Part shown: in pieces, positions 13,589 to 25,381 of the stretch | How the letters are laid out: each line of letters opens with the position of its first letter | Numbering within the stretch: the first letter of the stretch is position 1 | From: Manduca sexta | Taxonomy: Eukaryota > Arthropoda > Insecta > Lepidoptera > Sphingidae | Reading direction: 5' to 3' | Length of the DNA stretch: 64,000 bases | Assembly: GCF_014839805.1 (NCBI RefSeq) | Contig: NC_051123.1 | Coordinates: 6,864,727-6,928,726, forward strand | Translations under genes and position numbers: made by a program | Notes under the pieces: model-generated | Told to the model about the DNA's origin: nothing | The model's input: only the letters and a program-made list of their open reading frames with translations | The model's database searches: none

Positions 13589-14487
13589 TTTCTACTTACA
13601 ATTTCTTATGAATAAAAGAATATAATGTAGTGCTTCGAATATGCAATATAATTCGTAAATTGTTCAGACAACTTTTTCAAACATTAGTATAATTATATCG
13701 TTTCATTACTAATGATATGTAATGCATGTATACATTCAGCAATGAATTAATTCAACATAAATGTAAATTACGTTTAAAGGCCAGTTTTGATTGGAAACAG
13801 AACTTGTATTATAGAAATGGACACGCATTTAATTATCTTTCTACGATTGTCCTGTACCCCGAAATAAGTGCCCCAATGATACACCGGTAACATTGATATT
13901 TGGCCTTGTGATAAATTAGTTATGAACTATGAAGAAACTAGTTTTAATAAAAATAAAATTTCATTAAATCTGGTTTAAATAAATCACAAATTGTAACACG
14001 TTTTCCTTCCGAAAACTAAAAGAAGGTATTCTTTTTTTATTAAGATATTCAATTCATTCGTTTTTGTAGAAAAAATTCAATACAAACTAACCAAATATTA
14101 GCGAAGAATGTATTGACATACGATAGTTTAAAATAAACAAACATCCTACATTCCATAATGGTTTGTAAAACATGTTCATAGCTTGCATTCCTGATTCCAA
14201 GAACCGAAGTTACGAGTAACTATCTCGATACATTTTAAATTCAATGACACGGCTGGATTACCTCTCGATGTTTTTCTTCGCCGTAATATCATTATATGTA
14301 AATATTTGTATAAACCGTGCAAAACTAGATTCCAATGGTGCGGCCGCTTCAGTCAGTAAACTAACAATGATTTATTGCTATGTTTACAAAAAGGTTTGTA
14401 CTACGCGATACTACATAGGAATGTCAAACCAGGGCCGGTCTTAGCTACATAGGTGTCCGCCACGAAATTTGTTTCGGGTCTAATTAA
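13589..14487. other. no gene seen
   Basis: AT-rich sequence. The short plus-strand frame 14244-14444 has no recognisable features. Confidence 0.45.
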
Positions 14488-14695
14488 ATATGCAATTTCG
14501 AAAAGGGCACATGTTCGAAAATGTAAAAATTCAGGAAAAAGAAAATTTCTGAAGGAGTGTAAAAACAATATTTTTGGGTTAGAATTTCAAGGTGCAATTA
14601 GCAATAAAAAATTATAGAAGTTTTGCTATATATACATTTCTCGATAAGATCTAGATATTATGTTTATGAGATGTGCCCTTTTCGAAATTGCGTAT
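14488..14695. repeat. inverted repeat, 25-bp arms, about 158-bp spacer
   Basis: Arms at 14488-14512 and 14671-14695 are reverse complements with one mismatch; both contain CAATTTCGAAAAGGGCACAT or its complement. The arms resemble terminal inverted repeats of a small MITE-like element, or an internal foldback of a larger element starting near CCAGGGCCGGTCTTAGC at about 14430. Confidence 0.8.
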
Positions 14696-16989
14696 TCATT
14701 TTTTTCAGCGACTTTTTTATGCAAAAGCCTTATGTCGATGACATAAAGTCAAACTCTCTGACGTTTCCTAGTACCCGTGGACGGTGGAACGCTCTGTCCA
14801 GGAGCTGGTGCATCTGGCGACTGCCTGGCCCGCCTTATTTTGAAGCCAAGGAAGTGTTTTTGTTCCATGTTTGGATTAATTAATGCCTATTATTTGTTAT
14901 GCGAAGTTCTATCCGTTGCACTGTGACGTGATCGTGATTGATACAAATTACTTACTGTGATTGATATGTAAAAGCAATTGTATTATGCATACAACAAGGC
15001 CGTCTGTCCATAAAAGACAATTAAGCCATTCCCTGAACGTGAAATTTTCCTTGACTAAGACTGTCGGTTGAAATCACGGCATCTATAATCTTTCTTATGT
15101 TAATGTTTTATAATTTATAAATAAATACAATATTTTTTATAATAATTATTAGTATTTAAAATGTCTTTGAATGAAATATGTTATTATAGGTAATTAACAT
15201 ATAAAGAAACAAATTATATCTTACCACACATGCATATATCTGTTACTAATGTCTTCATTGTGCCTATTAAGATTTATAACCATGGAATAGGTTGTAAATT
15301 AGACTAAACTGACATTAAGCTATTAATAAATTGTTCTTACATACCGAATTGATAACAAACGTAATTAAAAGCAGTCACAGTGTCTTGGCAACACCAAATA
15401 GTCACGAATTGTGTTCTCCCTTAGGCCATTTACACGTCATAAATATACTATATGTTATATAGAAACAAATAGAATTAACATAATTGTCTGTTACAGTAAT
15501 AACGTTCGTTTATTTAATTCTGATTGCTTATTAATTAATGAAGACGTTAAAGTAATGTTAGCAAATTTTTTTATAGCTATTTAAGGATTATTCTTTATAA
15601 AATAAAATTTGTTACATACATGAAACACTTTTTACTTATAAATATATATTTTTTTGTGTTACAAATAGAATGCACTATGGATCTATTCAGATTTTTTTTA
15701 ACGGATATATGTATTAGGAACGATCTTCGATCTGTAATCAGAAATCAATCTCCTAAACAGTTTGCTAACAGATCTAAACATAATTATAGCAATTACTTAC
15801 TGACTTATTCACTTGTACTAATTTTATAAGACTCTATACAAAATATTAAAGTGGCCTGAGGCAGAATGTTAAAGTCAATGCAACCAAGACATTTTAAAAC
15901 AATTTTGATTAAACGTTCGTGTTTGTTGTTGCTATATCGAGATCAATGACAATGTGAATATTTGTAACTGTCGTAATATTAGGAATTGTCCTAATAAATA
16001 CTAAGTTTGTAGTCATGCGAATATGTGAATATGTAGGAACAGTAGCGAAGGTTGATAAATGATTTTATTGATCACTTACATTGGGAATGGAAGATATATT
16101 GCTGTAAAATAAACACGTCGGTATGTAATCATTAAGGTTTTAGATATTACGAGGTCAAGTGTTTTAATTGAAGCATTATGTGTAATTATTTTTTTTTTAT
16201 GATTTTACGCGCCCCTGAGTGGTACAATGTATTTGTCAACAATTAAGAATGTGTGTGTAAAGCTGATACTTGAAGTAATTTACCTACCGCGTTGAAGCTC
16301 GTGCAGTTTATTTGCGTGGGTGTTTAGGTGTTTTAACTATTGTTCATAAATTTTCATAAATATGTGCCAAGTGAAGTTCATAAGTACTGTTATATCTTAT
16401 GTAAACTACCTATAAAATGAGATCTATACTTTGAATACATAAGTGTTAATCTGACATATTTCAGTCGTTTCACTAGTCACCTAATATATATATTATAGTA
16501 GAATAAATAGTTCGTTCATAATTATAATTAAATAATGTGTCTCATATTGTCTATTTATTTTATATGTAAAAATATATCACGTTGTAATTGAATATGGCGC
16601 TTAATAGCTATATTGAATATTCCAGAATAATAAATACAAAGAGGAAAATAAACGGAAAACACAAATAAAATCACCAAAGAATTATAGTGAATCATTTGCG
16701 TATGTAATTTTCAAAAGAATAAATTAATTTTATAGCAATGTATGGCGACATTATGCGTGCATAATGGATGGTGATTAACCATAATATTGTATATCAGATA
16801 GCTGAGGTATTTCACTGCGTGTCTGATACATGCGTCGATAAATTTTGTTATTTTCCAAATATGGCGGATTTCGGTACTGGTTTGCGTTAAATATTTTTTT
16901 TGCATTAGTTAGAACACTGAGAATGAGAACTTAACCCGCCTTTTATAATTGAAATGTATTTTTAAAAAAAAATACTTTCCACTATTTGA
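14696..16989. other. no gene seen
   Basis: Includes a GC-richer patch at about 14755-14850 that may belong to the same repeat as the inverted arms. The rest is AT-rich without signals. Confidence 0.45.
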
Positions 16990-17060
16990 GACACCAGAAA
17001 GAAAGGAAGAGGCCTATGTCCAGCAGTGGACTGCATCGGCCTGATATGATGATGAAGAGA
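16990..17060 (+). mobile_element. LINE (RTE-like) 3'-end scrap
   Basis: GAGGCCTATGTCCAGCAGTG, then GACTGCATCGGCCTGATATG and ATGATG: the usual 3' terminus of the lepidopteran element seen at 6086, heavily truncated. Confidence 0.55.
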
Positions 17061-20000
17061 CACATGAAAGGATACGTTTGTATGTAGCATGTTGTTGCCT
17101 CCCTGAAAACCATTCTGAATTCTGGTATTTTTTTTTAACTTAGCAACTATCATCTTGACATCTTATCACCTTGAAACTTTTGATGTCAAAGTTCCCAATA
17201 CCGAGTTTATGTCGAATATAAATGTAAACAGTGCTTGTATGATGAATCTTGGCGGTAGACGAAGACATTGCGACTATGTCAACCCAGGTAGGCGGCAGTA
17301 GACTCTCGCAAACGATCTTGTAGTAGCGGGCTTAACTAATGTGAGGAGATCTTTGCAAGACTTTTTTACCCGATAGCCGATGCCCTTGGGCGGTTGTCGA
17401 GTTCGGCACGCCCTAAGGCTGCCACTGCGACTAGTCATAAATGATTTTAAGCTCAAGTCGATGTAGTCAGTGGTCGCAGGTGTTAAGGTTTTACTGTGTG
17501 AGGTTCAGAGATCACGATAAAATCTTTTGTCTGAACGAGTGAAATATTTAATTTCCTCTTAAAAATTTGCTGCGGAGTTTTTCGATGAAGCCCTAAATTA
17601 CCATCTTTGGAAATTCGATTTAAATTATATTCCAATTTATTCTTTATTTTTATGTAATTATGTCTCTTTTTATAGTGTGTTGGGGTTCATAAATCTTTGT
17701 TAGTAATAAAAGATTTCTGACTGTCATATGTTTTAATCCGAATGCATCCGTATTCCTTTCTCTATAGTAAATTACATAATATAAAGTGTTGAGTGACTAA
17801 AGGCAGTAGTATTTCAATCAGAATTGCATATTGATTTTTAATTTAATTATGTATAATAGTTTGATAGTTAATTCAGCAGAATCTTTCATTTATCGTAGTA
17901 AAACTTTTTATAAATATTTAAACATCGATCATTCTTTACATGTATAATAACCTACTTTAATGTCTAGATCGAGATCCTCTCGGAGATTTTACCGATGCAA
18001 TGATTTGTTAGACTAACCGATTTCATACTGTATAACAATGAGACCTGTCACAATTATAGATCAAGATATAAGTTTGGCCATGACCAACAAAGACTGTTGT
18101 GGATGAGCGATTAGTGACTTATTCTTTAGAGTCAAAATACGTAGTTCCTATTTACTTGCTGGTTTGTGTAAATTTTACTGGTCTTCAAATCTATATAGCC
18201 ATTCAAAAATTAATTAGTGCCTTTCTCTCTCACTCCTTCAAGCTATATATGTATGTATCATGCTGGTATGATCAGCTCTTCTTGTCCTTTTTTCATACCG
18301 TTCTATATTCAAAATAATATGCATATACATAAAACATTTACAGCTATTGGTATATTTTGAATTGTCGCGTTCAATTTTTTTTCTGAGCGATACAAATTGT
18401 GTAAAAATTTATTATTACAAAAATAAATCTTACATTTCTGAACTAGGAAATACGAGACAATTTGAATACAATGGCTGTAAAATAAAGACAATAATCATGC
18501 AAGTAACAGCTAGACACAATCAGACACCAAGTGTGTAACACTGGGCCGAAACTAGGGCGTGTCGCTTACCTAATATCATATGTTAATTGTTTCATGCTAG
18601 TTTTTATATTTGTTAATAATTAATTATACGTATTGCTGTTCTACGCCGAAATCTTACAAAATATATAAAATGCGGAGAGAAACGGCGTCATTGAGTTTTC
18701 TAAAATTGGTGTAGAAAGATAATTTTCAAATAAACCATTATAAATAAAAAAAATACAGTAATTAGTTCTATATAAAATTTACATTATATTATATTTGAGA
18801 ACGTTTATGTTATTTATAACGTATTTAAAAGGCATTCATTAAGTATGTATGTTATTTATAGTACGGAAATCCTTTGATTCCGTGTTTCATTTCCGACGAA
18901 TATGACACGCATATAACATCATGGAGCCTGTCAAGATAATTTTATATTTTTGATGGCGATCAGAGATCTTAACTTCATCTTTATTCGTACAAAAATATTG
19001 TATAAACTATTCATAGCTTCATTTGAGCCAGTCGCGTATTAATAAAGTATTCAAAGTTCAAATAATTAAGTAAAAGCCATAGTCATAAATTTCCAAATTC
19101 GTCCCTGTTCATTACATTTTTATAGTACAAGCAAAACAAAACGTTATTGAAGGTTACATTTAAACATAGAAAGTAGGAATTATGAAATTCCTAGTAGAGT
19201 CATAGGTCAATAATAAGCTTTATCTGCGACATAAGTTGTACTTCCATTGTGCAAAGTCCTTTATGTCCGGACTAAAGCCGTTCATAGTACAATAATATGA
19301 TAATTACATAGATTTACTGCATATAATCCGATTTGGAACTGTACTAGTGTATACGCTCCTTTGCATAGATCAGATGAAAGAAATGATTGTGGATAAGCCG
19401 ATTTATTTTATTGATCCTATGGTAATGATTGTTATGGGTTTTTTTTTGGCCCATTATAGCTTGAATAATGTTATTACTTATGACGCATATAGTGGTGTTG
19501 TACTTGTCGATAACTAGATAAGCGATGGTGTGATATACATTTCAATAGAGGTTATATTATAGCGTTCATGGGAAGTCATTTTGGGGACTAAAAATATAGT
19601 GTTTAATGGATGATTTTTTTGGATTGGTACGAAGCTATCGCATAAGAGTATTTCCAAAATTAAATGTACGTAACGATATTGTTTTCCAGAATTGTTACTG
19701 TGATTTTTTCCGTTTCATTTGTTTTCTTTTGTTTGTCTTAATACATTCACTCTATATATTATTCGATAGAACGAGTGTACTAAGAAAAAAAAGACAGACT
19801 AGACAGAAAATTTCGTAATAATATCTCATAAGAAAACTATTTAGTTATGTGTATTTTTTTGACAAATACTCTTAAAGTGGGTAGGTGCAGTTAATGCAGG
19901 TTGTTTACATGAAACGATGTCAATGTATCAAACTCATTTGTTGAAAATAATTGTATTAGCTGGGTTGCCTTAATTGTGACCTATTGTGCTTTACCTAAAA

Positions 20001-20080
20001 GTATTTATATTTTACTTGGCACTATCAGTATTTGTTAGATGCAGACGTTGTTAAATCAAAATTATAGGTCTTCTTATTTA
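17061..20080. other. no gene seen
   Basis: A block at about 17240-17460 is less AT-rich and reads like a decayed repeat (GGTAGGCGGCAGTAGACTCT) but has no second copy here. No coding evidence. Confidence 0.4.
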
Positions 20081-20172
20081 TCATCATCATCAGCCACATA
20101 AAGTCTACTGCTGAACATAGGCCTCCCCTAAAGATTTTCAGACGGACCTGTCGAAAGCGGCCTACATCCATT
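20081..20172 (+). mobile_element. truncated LINE (RTE-like) fragment
   Basis: TCATCATCATCAGCCACATA, TGCTGAACATAGGCCTCCCC and CCTGTCGAAAGCGGCCTACA match the element at 6086-6308. Cut off after about 90 bp. Confidence 0.65.
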
Positions 20173-22898
20173 TTTCATACTAAGAATAAAAATCTAAAAA
20201 TTAAAACATTTTATTCTCATTATGACGAAGGCTAATTTTAAGTAATTTACCGTTTACGTAATACTAAGTTATTTAGTTGCGGTTTAAAATTTTAAACTAT
20301 TACAAAATTCTTTACCCATATCTAAACAATAATTTAGTGCGTAACGCACCTTATACGCACATAAGTGTTTATATTAACATATAAAAATATACATAATCAT
20401 ACCATATCCATTCCGAGAGGTGTAGACATACATTTTATTATATATGTTTTGTACAAAATTATAACGTTAGTGGAGTTTTAAATGAAGTCGTCAAAGAATA
20501 GAAAAGCGACATAATTTCCTCAATCACACCTTGATAACGGTATTATGTAATCTTATTTATAGATAATATTATATCTCAAAAAGTTTGTGAAGGTATTTGC
20601 CTGTTTGCTAGATTGATAGAGTCAGGAACTTCGGAATAGAAAGATATTTAGGCTTGATGGTATACCATTTCCTGTATATATATGATGTAATTTTATCCTG
20701 AAAAAAAAAATGTAATGGGAGTTTAATAATGGAAAAAGCTTTTAACGCGAATGAAGCCACTAGTAACAGGAAGTTTGTCTATATTTATTACTTTCCTATA
20801 CCATCAACGGCAACAGAATATGCAGCGACCAAAAATAAAGAAACGCACACGTAATCACGATAAAATGCGTCTCGCAACCATGCGCCTCGTGTCAGGGTCA
20901 TTAACGAGCTTGCAGTGGTTTTCACTGGTTTCCAGGAGCGAATTTAGGATGCCAACGTTGGTCATATTCGTATTAGCTATAGGTGGCGATATTTTATAAA
21001 AATCACCATCGATCAAGCTTCTTAGCTTACTAAACTTACATTTAGAGTAGTTCAACTGTATTCACCAATATTTGCAAGAAGCTCAATGTCAGATAACTAT
21101 ATATGTGGGACTTATTACTGTTAAATGATAGTACAATACCATGCATGCAGTGCGTTAGGGTCTACTGAGCAGCTCGTCTATAGCAATATCGTTATTTCAT
21201 CATTCAATGCTCGTGCATTACGAGACGATTATAGACGAATTATAGACGAGTGATAAAAGCTTGCCCATAGATACAAGATTTAGAACACAAAAGTTAGTCA
21301 TATATGTCCATGAAGCCAAACTTACATGAAAGTTCACAAGCCCTCATCGGATCGCCACGTCATTCTTAGTTATATTTTATAGTGAATTATTCACTATGGA
21401 TGGTATGGATGGATCTGAAATTTTCGAGCTCTTGTTTTGTCTAGGCCGCAACACATCACTTGCAACTGGACCTTTGTGCCCCCCGATAAAACGTGTTAGT
21501 CCGCCTTTGCCGTTTTGCAGGCGGTTGCTACAGCTATCATTCTTGTTCCGGTTATTACACGGGTTGATAACAAGTTCCTGTGCGACCGATATTCTAAGCC
21601 GACTTGCGGTTAATTGGTTAATACTTATACCTACAGGTATTACGTGTATAAATACTTAGGCACGGTTGAATGACAAAGACATATTTTGTGGCAGTTAGTA
21701 ACGATCATTTAGAATTGCAATTTAATTTGAAAAGTTCATAAAATGCTGTAAAATGTCAGTAAAGGTTATAATTGTCAATAGACGTAATAGATCTGGAAAC
21801 ATCTACTCATTGGATAGCATATTTCTGATATTGTTTAAGATGTTTTATAACTGTTAGAAGTTTAGTCGTTTTCTATATCACATGAATCTAATCTTTCGTT
21901 TAAAGTTGGATAAGTGTTGTCTTAATGTTTTCGTGCAATTTAATTAGATAATTATTGTGTGATTGACACAGGCGTATCGATAAGAATACGAATAGCTAAT
22001 GTACATCGTCATATCCGCATAACTGACTTGTTCTATTATTATTTCAGAAGTCGTTTGAATTGTGCTTGAATGGAACGGAAATCGACTCGATATTTGTTGT
22101 CCAATGTCGCAATAAAATATTTATACTCGTACAAGGGTAAATTAAATGTTACAAGTACATTCCATACGTAATAATTTTGAGCTGTTTCATCTGATAACAT
22201 AAGTGAGTGTTGATGTTTTTTTAAATCGTGGTGTTATCATACTCATTGCTCATGCGGTATTAAGTGTAGTGTGTAAATTCGATTTTCAAATAAGGCATTA
22301 TATTACTTAAGTTTTACAAATTAAGGTTTTTTTTTCGTTCTGCGCTCTGATATATTAAGTAGAAGATTCAAGCAAATGGCATGTACAATAAAATTAGAAT
22401 TAAAAGCTCGCAATATACATCATGAGTGCATGTAAAAGACAATAAGGTTGTGAAACACATTTTTACAGTATTAATTATTATATTCGCAAGAATTGCAGAA
22501 TACAATGTCAGGTTATTTTTGATGACATGCAACCAGAAAGAGTAATAGAATAGTCGGGGCGTAATATCGCTTCTTTTCTGTCAAGTTGTCTGCGCGACGG
22601 AATATTTCCAGAAACGCCCGATGTCATCACCCAGGATAGCGCCGCGTAATAATCAGAGAATCTAAACAGCGCACAAGGTGACTCTAGTTGCACTGGGCAG
22701 ATTTTTTTAGAAATGCATAATTGGATCGAGTCTATATTTTTTTTGACCTGGCGCGACAATTTTTAATATTGTACTTGTTAATACATTTTCGTTTTAATAA
22801 ATCGACCATCGAGATATATTATATTTACGTTCGTCAGATTTTGTGGGTCTCTACTCGATATTCACTGAGTAAGCCGAAACTGAGAAAATTATATAAGA
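20173..22898. other. no gene seen
   Basis: Short open frames at 20751-21055, 21396-21659 and 22508-22759 (minus) have no homology that I can recognise. The last sits in a GC-richer patch and might be a repeat relic. Confidence 0.4.
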
Positions 22899-23166
22899 CT
22901 AGCCTTTGCTAGCGGCTTCACCCGCGTGAAGGAGTTTTCCGGGGTCATTTTTTTTCCGACGTACTTGATAAGTATCGTTATATTATGACCAAATTACACA
23001 AAATCATTATAAATTGTAGCCTATGTGTTACTCTGATGTATTACTAATATTAATGTAAAGTTTCATCCAAATCCGTTGAGTAGTTTTTTCCTGAATAAGG
23101 AACAAACATACATACATATATCCATCCTTGATCCTCCCAAACTTTCACATTTATAATATTAGTGGT
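22899..23166 (-). mobile_element. Helitron-like remnant
   Basis: The left end CTAGCCTTTGCTAGCGGCTT followed by CACCCGCGTGAAGG resembles the 3' hairpin-CTAG end in minus orientation. The right end TTTATAATATTAGTGG resembles a decayed 5' end. Internal text such as AAATCCGTTGAGTAGTTTTT is typical of these elements. Confidence 0.65.
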
Positions 23167-23847
23167 ATTAGTAGAATATTTTGATAGCGTATTCTGTTGT
23201 TTAAGATAATAGATTCCGAGTACAATAAGTACCTGTATGACTTCTCACAAGTGGTTTAATATTTCTTTACGATTTCACTATCGAGCATTTTATTCTCCAT
23301 ACAAATCGTTATTTTGACCGTACGTAACAAAGACGTAACGTAGTACGTCGCGTTTAAGAGAATTTTACGAAGATTGTTTTGTGTGTGTTTACACATACAC
23401 ATGTGTGTATCATAGAGAATAAGGTCCCTGTTGTACCATACCTGTTTTATATCTTATGTTAGAGTATTCATATAAATTTTGGGTAGTCATATGAATCATT
23501 TAGTATAGTTCCAGCATTCTCAGTACTATGGGTGTGAGGCGTCAAGGTGGGCAAGGTCCGTCGACGCCCTTATTTGTAATACGATCTAAATCGTATAGTG
23601 ACATCGGTTTCGTTAAGGTATCGTAGCATATTTTTGCGTATTTAGATCTAGCATTTTCAATAGTATTTTTTATTCTGCCGTTGATGTCACGAAATAATTA
23701 TTTTAGGTGATAATAAAATGCTTTGTGTGATAAAAGGGTTATAGCATGTCTTTGGTTTTTAAGGTCATTCTCGTGTCTCGTCTTTGAAGTGAGTTCAAAT
23801 TCTGTATTACACAGCAAAAAAAAAAAAAAACACTTAGTTTTCAATGC
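23167..23847. other. intergenic, downstream of TTC28
   Basis: No coding signal. Contains a run of 15 A at 23816-23830 (T-run on the TTC28 strand), close to the expected cleavage site. Confidence 0.45.
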
Positions 23848-23853
23848 TTTATT
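23848..23853 (-). terminator. candidate TTC28 polyadenylation signal (AATAAA)
   Basis: TTTATT on the plus strand is AATAAA on the minus strand, about 350 nt past the TTC28 stop. It is the first canonical hexamer after the stop, so the 3' UTR would run about 24200 to 23830. A second hexamer lies at 23669-23674. No transcript evidence is available. Confidence 0.4.
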
Positions 23854-24200
23854 TGCTAATTGGAATTTTTTACAAGTAGCGTTTAAACTTAAATAATAGG
23901 TACACAATGGCAAGGTTTGTAATAGTCACAGTAAAGTCAATAGTCAAATAATACTTAAACAATGTACACGCCCTATTCACATCCAACCACACAAAGTCTA
24001 TTATTCAATAAATAGGCACTTAAATTATATATACAAAGTTATATTAAAATCAATTTCACCATTCGATTTTATCTTTAGAACACAATACCAATATTTAACA
24101 CAAATGTCATAGCCATGTTTGAAAAATAATATGTATCAAATAAATTAAAATGATTCAAAACCTAAAAGTATCCTAAATTGTATATATTTACATATCTTAA

Positions 24201-25381
24201 TCATTTACTCGGTGGAAAGTCTAAGGTCGTATACGTAGGTCTAGTTCTTGGCACTGGGGGTCTTCGGGGCCTAGGATGAGTTTTGCCCCCCTCCGCGGGG
24301 GTGCTTAAACTGGTCTCTGCTTCTTCAGGAAGGTAGGGTGCTCTAGGATTCAGTACTAAGGCTTTGTATGAAGAGTGGGAATCAGCTATGCTTCTCCCAT
24401 CCCCTTCGTCTCTGCGGGACAGTTCAGAGAATGGTGAGACCGAACGCTTCTCTATACCACTCGGTCCCGGGGCGTCTTCTTTAGCCTTCAATTCGTAAAC
24501 GTTCTCTTCCTTTCTCTTAGGCTCGGAGTCTTTCTTGAATTTTGTTTGACGTTCTATTATTTCTGCTGTTGTCAAGTCCGAGCTTTGTACGTCTGTTTCT
24601 AGAGGGGGAGCCGATAGCCAAGGTCTTGATGATGTGGCTCCACACCACCGTTCTTCATTCTCACTTGTATCGCCTAAAAGACCTAATTTCTCCAAATTTT
24701 GTAAAAGGAGATTCTCACTCGAACTCGCCGTTCGCATTTCACTCTTCGATTCTTCTGCTAGTAATAATTCCGATAGAGGAGGAGCTAGTCCCAGTCCTAT
24801 ATTCCTCTCATGATACACTTCGGATATAGTTGGAGTCAGTTCACCGCTCATATGCCTCACCTGGGCCATGGAATCTCGACTACTTGTTCCCATTTTGGGT
24901 CGAGGCACCCGTTTAGATGTCGAAGGTTGGTTCAAAGCTTGATCGTTCTTTTCTTCTTCTGTCCTTCGTGGTTGCGCCGAGGCTAAATCATAGAAGGCAT
25001 CAAGATATCTTGGATGTGAGTGCTCCGGACGTCTTCTTAATACAGTATCATGACCGGAACTTTCCCAGTCGGAATCATCAGACGGCGGTCTCCTTGTGTA
25101 CAAAGTTCTAATCTTGGTTTGATGGGCTAGTGCTAAGGATACGTCTCTAGGAGGAGCTGTAGTGGGTGGTGGTGGAGCTGCTGGTGGGGATGGTGTGAAG
25201 GCAGCGTCGCTCTCTCCACGGTATCTCGGAGGCGGCGGTGCTGGTGGTGGTGCGGTTCTACCGTCAGGTTCACCCCTGCCTACTTCTGTAGACGCAGTGG
25301 ATCCGCGCACGTACATGGTGAACGCTCCGCCGCAGGAGCCGAGAGGGAGCGGCGGTGGAGGCACTGATGATACGCTTTCTT
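24201..25381 (-). CDS. TTC28: TTC28 exon 37 (terminal, Pro/Ser-rich tail, stop)
   Basis: The acceptor tcgcag gives phase continuity from exon 36. The exon adds 392 residues ending TTLDFPPSK and a TGA stop at 24201-24203. It has proline runs (SVPPPPLPLGSC; PPPAPPPPRYRG), many Ser/Arg/Glu residues and little predictable fold, so it is probably disordered. I recognise no domain. The upstream open frame (25382-25400) is intron read-through, not coding. Confidence 0.93.
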
